Assembly: GCA_934339005.1 (NCBI GenBank) | Contig: CAKRHR010000050.1 | Coordinates: forward strand, 1 to 19,263 | DNA: 19,263 bases | Source: an uncultured Catenibacillus sp. | GTDB lineage: Bacteria; Bacillota; Clostridia; Lachnospirales; Lachnospiraceae | Direction: 5' to 3' | Shown here: in pieces, positions 7,081-15,528 of the stretch | Numbering within the stretch: the first letter of the stretch is position 1 | Layout of the letters: the number at the start of each line of letters is the position of its first letter | The notes under the pieces: model-generated | Databases searched by the model: none | Told to the model about the DNA's origin: nothing | The model's input: the letters and a program-made list of their open reading frames with translations, nothing else | Made by a program: the position numbers and the translations under genes

Positions 7081-10000
7081 TTGAAAATAGATAAAGCGCG
7101 TTTTTCTAAGAAAAATAGCAAATTTAAATATATTGGCATAGGTGTTTGCGCGGCTGTTGTACTTGTGGCGGTGCTTTTATTTGTGTGGCCGGGCATGTCC
7201 TTCTGGCACACCTGGCGGCAGGATAAGAATGCCCCAAGTCTTGTGGCGGTCAGTCTGGACAATGGGGAAACACTGGATTTAACATGGACGCTTGCAAAAA
7301 AGAGTCAGGCAAGTGCCACAAATAATATATATAAAATCGAATTATATGATAATACGGACAAACTGCGTGCAGCATTTAAAATTGATGGACAGGATTTAGA
7401 ATCTGCAGGCCAGATGACAGATGTTCCTGTGCAGGTTTATAAATATACAGAAGAAAGCACAGAAAAAGCAGATGCCACTGTAAGTACAAAGTCACTGACA
7501 CTTCGTACCTATATCGATGATGCAAAGACGATGCATCTGATATTGGATGCGATAGATACAGAGGCAGTCAGTGGTGCAAGTGATATATCAGAGCATGATT
7601 TTTCTGCAACAGCTTCAGCGATGCAGTGGATTAAGGCAGGCGTGTTTGAAGGCAGTGAAAATATTTATGCCAGAGTGCAGGCGGTTAGCGGCAATTATGG
7701 CAGTGCATGGCTGACATCAAACACAGAAAATCTTTTGATGGGTGACCGTAGCAAACCCCAGGATGATAGTTATACGATTCAGAATGCAAGACATTTGTTT
7801 AATATCCGTTATATAGAAGCGATGGCGTCAAATGAAATTACAGTTGCCGGGCAGTCAGATGATGCAAAAGCAGATATCGAAAAAACAGTGACTTATCAGC
7901 AGACGGCCTCTGTTACATGGGGCGCACAGATATACGGTGATTTTCCGGTGATTGATATGCTTGGTGAAAACAGTACTCTGAGTGCGAACAGTGATACATA
8001 TATTGATGGACTTCGGATTACAAAAACCGGTGCACAGGATTCTGCAGGTTTATTTGCAGTCAACGAGGGCAGCATTTCAGGATTGACGCTGACGAATGTT
8101 GTGGTGGATGTATCAAATGCGCAGTCTTTGGCAGATGTGTTGTCTGGTGAAAACTGTCAGAGTATATCAGATAACCCGACCAATACTGATGAAGCTCAGA
8201 ATGTTGTGTCAGTGCGTGCTGTGGGTGCAGTGTGTGGTGTCAATTATGGCAGTATTACAGACACTAAGGTTGAAAGTGGTATTATTTTCGGTGAAGATAA
8301 TGTTGGTGGTATCGCAGGTCTGTGGAACAGTACTAAAAGCGCCGAAAAGCTTTCAAATGGTGCCGTTGTATTAGGGAAATCGTATGTTGGAGGTATTGCC
8401 GGTAAAGTAGTGAATGACCGGAAAGAAGCCGTAACATTTAAAGAGTGTAGTCATACAGGTGCAGTTGGCGGACAGAAAAAATATGTGGGCGGTATTATAG
8501 GTTATGCTTATGGTGTGGCATTTGATTCAGATACAAGTGCGCCGCAGACAGCAGAGCAGCTTTTGCAGACAGAGGCATATATTAATTTACTGGCAGATTA
8601 TTTGAAAACGGCAGATAAGCGTGCTTATGTAGTATTGAGTGCAAACACAGATTATGTAGGTGGCATCGTTGGTTATGCGACAGGCTGCAGCATCACAAAG
8701 AGCAACACTGAGGAAGGCTATGTGACAGGTCATGATTATGTGGGCGGCATAGCAGGCTATTGGACATCTGCTTACGGCAAAAAGATGACTCTGGAGGGTG
8801 ATGGCGCAGGCAATAAAGCGCTTGTGCAGGGCCATGATTACGTGGGTGGCATCGTTTCACTGTGCAAAAAAGAAATGACACTGAATCACTGGAAAAATGA
8901 AGGTTATATCTGTGCTTCCGGTGAATATGCAGGCGGTATTACAGGTAAAAATGCAGGTATATTAAATGACTGTGAAAATAAAATGCCAACAGATACGCAG
9001 GATACATCACATTTTAAGGCGATGCTTGACCAATATGCATCCACAGCAAGTTATGTGGGCGGTATTACAGGTCTGAATGCGGGAACGATTACAGCGTCAG
9101 ATAAAACCTATGTGACAAGCGTGCTGTCAGGGCACAATTATGTGGGCGGCATTGTCGGCTGCAACTTAAAGGATGCTGTTATTAAAAATTATGCATTATC
9201 TGATGGTGATATTTGGGGCAGTTATTTTGTCGGCGGCTATGCAGGTCTTAATTATGCAGGACAGCTTTTAGAGCAGGAAACCGTAGAGGCTTCACCGTCA
9301 CTTGTATCAGGTGAGTTTGCAGTGGGCGGCATTATTGGTGCCAATTTTTCAGTGCTTGAACAGGAGGATATGGTTGTAAATCTTGTTGTCAATAATGAAA
9401 ATGGTGAAGTGACGTCCAGCGGTTTATTTACAGGTGGTATGATTGGCTTAAATGTACCGCTGACACGATTATATTATACACAGCATATAACACCGGCCGA
9501 AAAGCTTATCAGCGCAGTTGCCAGCCAGCGTGAAAAAAATGCCTCCTGGGAGGATATGGCAGCAGCGGCGGTAAATACATTTAAATTTATGGGTACGATG
9601 GCAGGAAGACAGTATCACATGACAATCACAAGTTCAAATACATCAACACTCTGGGATACAAATGGTTTTGTTACATTAAGCAGAGTGAAGGGTACCGTGT
9701 ATGTAGGTGGTGTGGTTGGCTATAATCATGACCGTATGTCAGTGACAATAAAAAATATTTGTGATATGGCAAGTATCACGGCAACTTCAGTCATTACAGA
9801 GGCAAATGATACAGCCTATGCCTATGCAGGCAGTATTACGGGCTGTCTTAATGCAATGATGACACTGGACCATTGCGATTATGATGACCGGGTTGTATTG
9901 ACCCATCAGGGCATGTATAAGGGTGGTCTGGTAGAAGTCAACAGAGGTCTGATTCGCGATTGTGATGGCGGCAAGATTTCAGCGGATGAGGAGCAGATGC

Positions 10001-10677
10001 TTGGCGGTATGGCAGGTATCAATCTCAAGGGTGGTATTATTCATTCTTCAGTACAAAGCGGCACTGTGACAGGTACGTCACAGACCGGCGGTATTGCTGC
10101 GGTCAATGAAGGTGTCATTAAAAATTGTGAAGTAACAGAGGTAGTTGAAAGCAGCGGCGCATGTGTGGGTGGTATTGCAGGAATTAATAATGGTACAGTC
10201 AAAGCCTGCAGTATGACACAAAATGTTGCAGCAAAAACAGAGAATACAAATATTTATGTTTATGCCCCAGGTAACTGTGTGGGCGGTATTGTCGGTTATA
10301 ACAGGGGTACGGTGAGCGAATGCAGCAACAGTACACAGACAATTTCCGGTCAGTACTATGTGGGTGGTATTGTCGGTTATCAGATTGGCTCAGAACTTAG
10401 TAAGACATCTTCGATGGTCGAAAATACAAAAAATAAAGCACATGTACAGGCTTATGGTTATGCAGGCGGCATTGTTGGTGCGGTGATTGGTCAGTCATCT
10501 GTAACAGGATGTATCAATTCAGCAGAGATTGAACTGACGCAAGGTTATCTTGGCGGAGTGGCAGGTTATGTCGGTACAGGCGCATCACTGCTTCGTTGTA
10601 CAAATAATGAAAATGTGAAAAGTGCACAGGCAAAATATCTTGGCGGCATTGCGGGCAAAAATGCGGGGCGTATATAG
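7081..10677 (+). CDS. Giant GLUG-repeat surface protein, ended by an in-frame amber codon
   Basis: A 1198-residue predicted extracellular repeat protein. Translation probably starts at TTG (7081), preceded by GTGGTGA (7070-7076); the nearby ATG at 7064 is closed by a stop after six codons. Residues 1-12 are basic and about 17-36 are hydrophobic (IGIGVCAAVVLVAVLLFVW), so the protein is a signal-anchored or exported single-pass protein. Residues 40 to about 320 are a non-repeated beta-rich head. From about residue 330 the chain consists of degenerate GLUG motifs (YVGGIAGxNxGTI), more than 20 before the stop, of the kind found in adhesins and other surface proteins that fold as beta-solenoids. 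No LPxTG motif is seen. The frame ends with TAG in the middle of a repeat (KNAGRI-stop-QC), and the same frame continues with nine further motifs to 11739. The function is unknown; adhesion or surface display is a guess from the repeat type. Confidence 0.85.
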   Translation: MKIDKARFSKKNSKFKYIGIGVCAAVVLVAVLLFVWPGMSFWHTWRQDKNAPSLVAVSLDNGETLDLTWTLAKKSQASATNNIYKIELYDNTDKLRAAFKIDGQDLESAGQMTDVPVQVYKYTEESTEKADATVSTKSLTLRTYIDDAKTMHLILDAIDTEAVSGASDISEHDFSATASAMQWIKAGVFEGSENIYARVQAVSGNYGSAWLTSNTENLLMGDRSKPQDDSYTIQNARHLFNIRYIEAMASNEITVAGQSDDAKADIEKTVTYQQTASVTWGAQIYGDFPVIDMLGENSTLSANSDTYIDGLRITKTGAQDSAGLFAVNEGSISGLTLTNVVVDVSNAQSLADVLSGENCQSISDNPTNTDEAQNVVSVRAVGAVCGVNYGSITDTKVESGIIFGEDNVGGIAGLWNSTKSAEKLSNGAVVLGKSYVGGIAGKVVNDRKEAVTFKECSHTGAVGGQKKYVGGIIGYAYGVAFDSDTSAPQTAEQLLQTEAYINLLADYLKTADKRAYVVLSANTDYVGGIVGYATGCSITKSNTEEGYVTGHDYVGGIAGYWTSAYGKKMTLEGDGAGNKALVQGHDYVGGIVSLCKKEMTLNHWKNEGYICASGEYAGGITGKNAGILNDCENKMPTDTQDTSHFKAMLDQYASTASYVGGITGLNAGTITASDKTYVTSVLSGHNYVGGIVGCNLKDAVIKNYALSDGDIWGSYFVGGYAGLNYAGQLLEQETVEASPSLVSGEFAVGGIIGANFSVLEQEDMVVNLVVNNENGEVTSSGLFTGGMIGLNVPLTRLYYTQHITPAEKLISAVASQREKNASWEDMAAAAVNTFKFMGTMAGRQYHMTITSSNTSTLWDTNGFVTLSRVKGTVYVGGVVGYNHDRMSVTIKNICDMASITATSVITEANDTAYAYAGSITGCLNAMMTLDHCDYDDRVVLTHQGMYKGGLVEVNRGLIRDCDGGKISADEEQMLGGMAGINLKGGIIHSSVQSGTVTGTSQTGGIAAVNEGVIKNCEVTEVVESSGACVGGIAGINNGTVKACSMTQNVAAKTENTNIYVYAPGNCVGGIVGYNRGTVSECSNSTQTISGQYYVGGIVGYQIGSELSKTSSMVENTKNKAHVQAYGYAGGIVGAVIGQSSVTGCINSAEIELTQGYLGGVAGYVGTGASLLRCTNNENVKSAQAKYLGGIAGKNAGRI

Positions 10678-11739
10678 CAGTGTGCGATTGGCGATACAGT
10701 TCAGGTTTCAGGAAGTCAGTATGTTGGCGGAGTGGCAGGTGTGAATGAAGGTACAATTGCTGCCATCAGTTTAGGTACAAATCAGATTAGTCTGCAGGGT
10801 AATAACGACGGCGGTTATGTCGGTGGTGTGACCGGTGTCAATGAAGGTACGGTGCTTGTGTGTGCTTCAAGTGCAGATACATCTAAAACTGAGGCTGTGG
10901 CACGAATGACTGTCAGTACAAATCAAAATGGCAGTTATATCGGCGGTGTGACAGGCCAGAATAAGGGTTCAATCCAGGGTCTGACTCAGAGCAGTGATAA
11001 GAGTTCTTTAAATGCACTGATTTCAGTTAAAAATGATGCCAAAGTATATGCCGGTGGTATTGCAGGCAGCAATCAGAATACGATTTCAGATTATATGTTT
11101 GCAGGCTATATTCAGGCACCGGGAAGTCCTGAAGGTGCGATTGGTGGTATCGCAGGTAAAAATCAGGGTACAATCAGCAATTGCCTTGTCAATGATTTGC
11201 GTATGAATAAAGTTTCATTTTCTGCTGAAAAAGTTGAATCGAGCTGGTATTATACGATTCGTACAGAAAATGCCGAAAAAGCCAATGTGGGTGGTATCGC
11301 AGGCGTCAATGCCATAGAAGGTACAATTGAAAATACAACACTCAGACAATGTTATATCCGTGTGGATTACGGTTGTGTGGGTGGTCTTGCAGGCATTAAT
11401 GAGGGAACGATTAAGAATTGTCCTGCAGAAAAAACAAGTGTGACAGCTAATACGATATTGCGTTATAAAGTTAAAATTTATGTCGAAAATGGTTATGCCG
11501 GTGGTATTGCCGGTGTTCAAAAATCTTCGGGTGTTGTACGCAGTTGCAGTTCCGGTATTGACTGGACAGTGATGGCGGCACAGTCGGTTACAGGCAGTGA
11601 ACACAAACTTTTTGAGGACAGTGCGGCAGGTGGTGTGTTTGGCTATTTATATAAGAAATCCAGCTTCAGAGGTATCCGAAACTATGCTGCTGTATTATCC
11701 ACAGATGCCGTTGATAATATTATCGGTAGAACGCAGTAG
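10678..11739 (+). pseudogene. 3' part of the GLUG-repeat gene beyond the in-frame TAG
   Basis: The same reading frame as 7081-10677 continues directly after TAG (10675-10677) for 353 codons and carries about nine more GLUG motifs (YVGGVAG, YIGGVTG, NVGGIAG, CVGGLAG). It ends in a non-repetitive tail (GGVFGYLYKKS to IIGRTQ) that looks like the natural C-terminus. There is no ribosome binding site or good ATG near its beginning; the first possible start, GTG at 10732, lies inside a GGVAG motif. I therefore read it as the C-terminal third of one original protein of about 1552 residues, separated by a nonsense mutation, a sequencing error or a readthrough stop. The coding quality has not decayed, which argues that the change is recent or tolerated. 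Confidence 0.75.
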
Positions 11740-11766
11740 CAAAAAGCCTTGACAGGAGGAAATAAT

Positions 11767-12909
11767 ATGCAGAGTAAAGTATATCTTGCAGAGGTGAAAA
11801 CCTATGATGAAGATGTGATATATGAGAAGCTTCGATGGATGACTGAAGCGATGGGCGGTCTGGAAAAAGTGCTTCAGGTGCCAAAGGATGCCAGAGTGCT
11901 TTTAAAACCAAACCTTGTGCGCAAAGCAGATGTGGATCGTGCAGTGATGACACATCCGGCGGTGATGGGGGCTGTGGCAAGGCTTGTGTCCGAAGCCGGC
12001 TATACAAATATTCATGCCGGTGATTCCTGCGGTTATGGCACGGCAGCAAAGGTTATGGACGGTACAGGCATGGATGAAAATCTAAAAAAATACGGTGTTA
12101 AAATTTGTGATTTTGACAGCGGTACAAAGGTGGATATCGGCGGACACCGTGCGAAACAGATGGTATTATCAGACGAAGTGATTGAAACGGACGCCTTAAT
12201 TAATGTTTGTAAAATGAAAACCCACGCACTGGAACGTGTGACCGGAGCTGTTAAAAACTTATACGGTACAGTATATGCATTAAATAAAGCCAAAGGACAT
12301 ACACAATATCCGGATGCGTACAGCTTTGCAGGAATGCTTGTTGATTTGAATCATTTTATTGGCCCGAAACTCCATATTATGGACGGTATTGTGGCCATGG
12401 AGGGCAATGGACCGACCTCCGGTGACCCGGTGCAGATGAACGTGCTGCTGGCATCGACAGATCCGGTGGCTTTGGATACAGTATTTTGTCACCTGATTGA
12501 TTTAAAACCTGAGCTTGTACCAACCAACGTTATTGGTACACAGCAAAAGCTTGGTACATGCCATGAAGGAGACATTACGATTATCATGCCTGAGGGTGAA
12601 AGCTCCTTTGAAGAAGCTGTAAAGCGTTTTGGCAAAGCAGATTTTAATGTGGACAGAACGATTAAACGTCAGTATGCTAACTGGATCCGTATGTTAAAAA
12701 TTTTTAAATTATTCCAGAAAAAGCCCTATATCGATGCAAAAGAGTGTATTCACTGCGGTATTTGCGTGGAAAGCTGCCCGGTGGAGGGCAAGGCTTTGCA
12801 GTTTAAAAATGGACGTAAAGAGCCACCGGTATATGATTATAAAAAATGTATCCGGTGCTTCTGCTGTCAGGAAATGTGTCCGCACAAGGCGATTAAGGTT
12901 AAGAGGTGA
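11767..12909 (+). CDS. DUF362 protein with C-terminal 2x[4Fe-4S] ferredoxin domain
   Basis: A 380-residue cytoplasmic iron-sulfur protein. About residues 1-300 match the DUF362 family (LLKPNLV, HAGDSCGYGT, KMKTHALERVTGAVKNLYG, MDGIVAMEGNGPTSGDP). The C-terminus carries two classic cluster-binding motifs, CIHCGICVESCP and CIRCFCCQEMCP, between about residues 326 and 373, as in bacterial ferredoxins with two [4Fe-4S] clusters. DUF362 proteins are presumed redox or metal-handling proteins without a firm reaction. The ATG at 11767 is chosen over the in-frame TTG at 11749 because AGGAGG (11754-11759) sits 7 nt before it. The gap from the end of the GLUG frame is only 27 bp with no terminator, so both may share a transcript. 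The next small frame begins 6 nt after its stop and uses AGGTGA at its 3' end. Confidence 0.9.
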   Translation: MQSKVYLAEVKTYDEDVIYEKLRWMTEAMGGLEKVLQVPKDARVLLKPNLVRKADVDRAVMTHPAVMGAVARLVSEAGYTNIHAGDSCGYGTAAKVMDGTGMDENLKKYGVKICDFDSGTKVDIGGHRAKQMVLSDEVIETDALINVCKMKTHALERVTGAVKNLYGTVYALNKAKGHTQYPDAYSFAGMLVDLNHFIGPKLHIMDGIVAMEGNGPTSGDPVQMNVLLASTDPVALDTVFCHLIDLKPELVPTNVIGTQQKLGTCHEGDITIIMPEGESSFEEAVKRFGKADFNVDRTIKRQYANWIRMLKIFKLFQKKPYIDAKECIHCGICVESCPVEGKALQFKNGRKEPPVYDYKKCIRCFCCQEMCPHKAIKVKR

Positions 12910-12915
12910 GATAAG

Positions 12916-13062
12916 ATGCGTCATTTATTAAAACCCTTATCCTTTCTTCCGGCCATTTTGATGATGTATGTCATATTTTCATTTTCATCAGCAGACGGTG
13001 TTGAATCATCGGATTTATCGGACGCAAAACAATTTTTTGACACTTACATCATCATAGTATAG
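12916..13062 (+). pseudogene. VanZ-like N-terminal stub
   Basis: A 48-codon frame starting with ATG right after the DUF362 stop, with AGGTGA (12904-12909) as ribosome binding site overlapping that stop. The product begins like VanZ-family proteins: LLKPLSFLPAILMMYVIF is a first membrane helix followed by SFSSADGVESSDLS, which resembles the FSSQxGxxSS motif after helix 1 of that family. It then runs into unrelated residues and stops at 13060-13062, whereas VanZ-like proteins have four or more helices and well over 100 residues. DUF362-VanZ gene pairs are, as I recall, common in Lachnospiraceae, so this is probably the remains of such a pair after an internal deletion. It could instead be a short functional membrane peptide. 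Confidence 0.55.
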
Positions 13063-13077
13063 GGATAGAACGAAAGG

Positions 13078-13119
13078 CATTCTCATAGATTATAAAAAAA
13101 TCTGTGAGGATGTTTTTTT
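13078..13119 (+). terminator. Terminator-like hairpin overlapping the symporter ribosome binding site
   Basis: A 14-bp stem (13078-13091 with 13099-13112, two G-U pairs), a 7-nt A-rich loop and seven T residues (13113-13119). The start codon of the symporter gene follows at once (13121), and the only Shine-Dalgarno, GAGGA (13106-13110), lies within the 3' arm. It may be a terminator for the DUF362 unit, a translational block for the symporter, or both. Confidence 0.7.
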
Positions 13120-13120
13120 G

Positions 13121-14461
13121 ATGCTTCAATATTTAACACGTATTAATCAGATTGCCTGGGGACCTGGTACATTAATTTTATTTGCAGGCACAGGAATTTT
13201 CTTCTTATTTGTTCTTAAGGGCAGGCCGTGGAAAAAACTTATTTATGCCTTAAAATTATTATTTCGCCCTGAAATATCTGCTAAAGATCAGGGGATGACT
13301 TCCTTTCAGTCGGCAATGACGGCGCTTGGTGCCTGCATGGGAACAGGCAATATTGTCGGTGTGGCTTCTGCCATGGTGCTTGGTGGCCCGGGAGCACTGG
13401 TATGGATGTGTCTGTCAGCAATGCTTGGATTACCTGTAATCTTTTCTGAGTGCATATTGTCTATTGCTTATCGAAAAAAATATCATGGACGTTATATCGG
13501 TGGCCCGATGTATGTCATGCAGGAGGGTATTGGCGGCAGAACGGGCGCTGTGATGGCCGTTGTATTTGCGGTGATGACAATGGGTGCTTCATTTGGTGTG
13601 GGGAATATGACGCAGAGTAATTCGGCTGGGGCGGCACTTACTTTTTTATGGCATATTCCGGCGGTATGGACAGGACTTGGCTTGATGATTGCTTTAGTGA
13701 TTGTATTCTTGATGGGGAAGGGCGGCGTTGGACGTGTATCTGCGGTGCTTGTGCCGACAGTCTCTGCCGGGTATCTTTTATGTGCGGTGATAGTGATTGT
13801 CATACATCACGCACGCATTGGACAGGGTATTTATGAAATGTTTCAGATGGCATTTTCTTTAAAAGCAGTCAGTGGCGGCATAGGCGGGGCGGTCACTGTG
13901 TCTGCCTATGATGCCATGCGATGGGGCGTTGCCAGAGGTATTTTTTCAAATGAAGCGGGACTTGGCTCAGCGCCGATTGCTGCGGCAGGGGCAACAGGTT
14001 TAAAATCAACAGACCAGGCATATCTGCACATGGCGGGGGCATTTTTTGATACAGTCATTATGTGCAGTGTGACAGGGCTTGCAATAGCAGCTTCCGGTGT
14101 GCTTGGTATGACAGATGGCGCAGGCAGAATGCTTGATGGTGTGCAGTTGACGATGCAGGCTTTTTCATGTATTCCCGGTGAAGGCGGTCTGTGGGTTATT
14201 GGACTTGGCATGCTCTTTTTTGCATTTTCCACACTGATCGGCTGGGCTTATTACGGTGAGAATGCACTGTTGTATCTGACACCTTCAAAAAAGGCGCGGA
14301 TGATATACAGAGTATTATTTTGTGTCGCATGTTTTGTTGGTGCGGTCTATGAACTTCAGACTGTGTGGCTGTTTTCAGATATTATGAATGTGTGTATGGC
14401 ACTGCCGAATCTGATTTGTCTGTGGCTGATGTGGCGGGAAATTAAAGAACTGGCGATGTGA
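13121..14461 (+). CDS. Sodium:alanine symporter (AGCS family)
   Basis: A 446-residue polytopic membrane transporter, normal for the alanine-or-glycine:cation symporter family, which imports alanine or glycine with Na+. Family hallmarks are TALGACMGTGNIVGVASA near residue 65, GPGALVWM, and YIGGPMYVM near residue 125. About 10-11 hydrophobic helices follow, including FSNEAGLGSAPIAAA near residue 283. The ATG at 13121 is preferred; a TTG one codon earlier (13118) is possible. The only ribosome binding site, GAGGA at 13106-13110, is 10 nt from ATG and inside the hairpin described separately. I looked for a glycine riboswitch, which often precedes this family, and did not find its conserved elements; the upstream space is instead filled by a VanZ-like stub. 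No clear terminator follows the stop. Confidence 0.93.
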   Translation: MLQYLTRINQIAWGPGTLILFAGTGIFFLFVLKGRPWKKLIYALKLLFRPEISAKDQGMTSFQSAMTALGACMGTGNIVGVASAMVLGGPGALVWMCLSAMLGLPVIFSECILSIAYRKKYHGRYIGGPMYVMQEGIGGRTGAVMAVVFAVMTMGASFGVGNMTQSNSAGAALTFLWHIPAVWTGLGLMIALVIVFLMGKGGVGRVSAVLVPTVSAGYLLCAVIVIVIHHARIGQGIYEMFQMAFSLKAVSGGIGGAVTVSAYDAMRWGVARGIFSNEAGLGSAPIAAAGATGLKSTDQAYLHMAGAFFDTVIMCSVTGLAIAASGVLGMTDGAGRMLDGVQLTMQAFSCIPGEGGLWVIGLGMLFFAFSTLIGWAYYGENALLYLTPSKKARMIYRVLFCVACFVGAVYELQTVWLFSDIMNVCMALPNLICLWLMWREIKELAM

Positions 14462-14547
14462 TAGAATATGTCTGCTTATCTGAAAGTTGGTCATTTGCTG
14501 GCCTGTCAACATCAATAAATGAAATTTTTATGATTATGGAAATCGCC

Positions 14548-14576
14548 TTTACTTTTAGTGGTGTTATTGATATGAT
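14548..14576 (+). promoter_or_regulatory. Sigma-A promoter of the beta-helix gene
   Basis: -35 TTTACT (14548-14553), 17-nt spacer, -10 TATGAT (14571-14576). The predicted leader is about 100 nt and ends in AAGGAGA (14671-14677), 8 nt before the ATG. An 11-bp direct repeat ACATCAATAAA flanks this region (14509-14519 and 14654-14664). I see nothing else in the 224-bp gap. Confidence 0.6.
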
Positions 14577-14685
14577 GTAAGTGACAGAAATTTAAAATAT
14601 GTTGATGTGTGTAATGGTGCCTGTAAATTGAGCAGCATTGCGATGATTCAAATACATCAATAAAATAGAAAAGGAGATTAACACA

Positions 14686-15423
14686 ATGAGTACATATGTT
14701 AATGAAGAAAATTTAAATAAAACGGATACAGCAAATTCAGAAGTTTCAAATTATGAAGGTTTAACGATTGCAAAGCTTTATGATTTAAATGAAACAATTG
14801 CAGCAGATTTATTTAAGAATGTGACATATCCATGGGAAGTGCTTTCAAAGATTGGTCAATTTATTCTGGAACTTGGAAAGACACTTTCTGAAGATGAATA
14901 TGATAAAGTCGGCGAAGATGTATGGATTGCAAAAGATGCAAAAGTCTTTGAATCTGCCTATATTCATGGACCGGCCATCATCGGTCATGGGGCAGAAGTG
15001 CGTCACTGTGCATTTATCCGCGGTAATGCCATTGTTGGTGAAGGCGCAGTGGTCGGCAATTCCACAGAATTAAAAAATGTTGTTTTGTTTAACGGTGTGC
15101 AGGTGCCACATTATAATTATGTCGGTGATTCCATCCTTGGACACAAATCCCACATGGGCGCAGGCTCTATCACATCAAATGTTAAATCTGATAAAACATT
15201 AGTTGATGTTGTCACAAAAGAAGACCGCATCCATACAGGACTTAAGAAATTCGGTGCAATGCTTGGGGATTATGTTGAAATCGGCTGCAATACAGTCATG
15301 AATCCGGGCACAGTCATCGGCCGTCACAGCAATGTTTATCCAACTTCGATGGTGAGAGGATTTATTCCTGAAAATTCAATCTATAAAAAACAGGGTGAAG
15401 TTGTGACAAAAGTAGCCAGATAG
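14686..15423 (+). CDS. Left-handed beta-helix (hexapeptide repeat) protein, acyl/nucleotidyltransferase-like
   Basis: A 245-residue cytosolic protein. After about 85 helical residues (LTIAKLYDLNETIAADLF, WEVLSKIGQFILELGKTL) there is a left-handed parallel beta-helix made of hexapeptide repeats: VWIAKDAKVFESAYIHGPAII, RHCAFIRGNAIVGEGAVVG, LKNVVLF, VGDSILG, and MLGDYVEIGCNTVMNPGTVIG. The beta-helix resembles the C-terminal half of GlmU and related sugar nucleotidyltransferases, and such genes are often labelled UDP-N-acetylglucosamine pyrophosphorylase. The nucleotidyltransferase domain itself is absent, so that enzyme name would be wrong. An acyltransferase or a sugar-nucleotide binding role is possible. 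It has its own promoter and Shine-Dalgarno AAGGAGA, and stands alone. Confidence 0.8.
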   Translation: MSTYVNEENLNKTDTANSEVSNYEGLTIAKLYDLNETIAADLFKNVTYPWEVLSKIGQFILELGKTLSEDEYDKVGEDVWIAKDAKVFESAYIHGPAIIGHGAEVRHCAFIRGNAIVGEGAVVGNSTELKNVVLFNGVQVPHYNYVGDSILGHKSHMGAGSITSNVKSDKTLVDVVTKEDRIHTGLKKFGAMLGDYVEIGCNTVMNPGTVIGRHSNVYPTSMVRGFIPENSIYKKQGEVVTKVAR

Positions 15424-15528
15424 TTAAAATCATAATAAATGCAGAATAAATACTGAATTTGATTTAAAGAAAAGATAAGATATACAAAGAATAAAAATAA
15501 ATAGTATACGAAAGCGAATGAGGTATAT

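Noticed and set aside
10675..10683. Known viral-type readthrough context (UAG-CAR-YYA) at the amber codon
   Set aside because: The context is UAG-CAG-UGU. The first codon after the stop fits CAR but the next does not fit YYA, so specific readthrough cannot be claimed.
10732..11739. Independent gene starting at GTG 10732
   Set aside because: The GTG lies within a GLUG motif, has no ribosome binding site, and the frame is continuous with the upstream gene except for the TAG.
13060..13120. Glycine riboswitch before the Na+:alanine symporter
   Set aside because: The family is often under such a riboswitch, but the conserved glycine aptamer elements are not present. The space is short and is filled by the VanZ-like stub and one hairpin.
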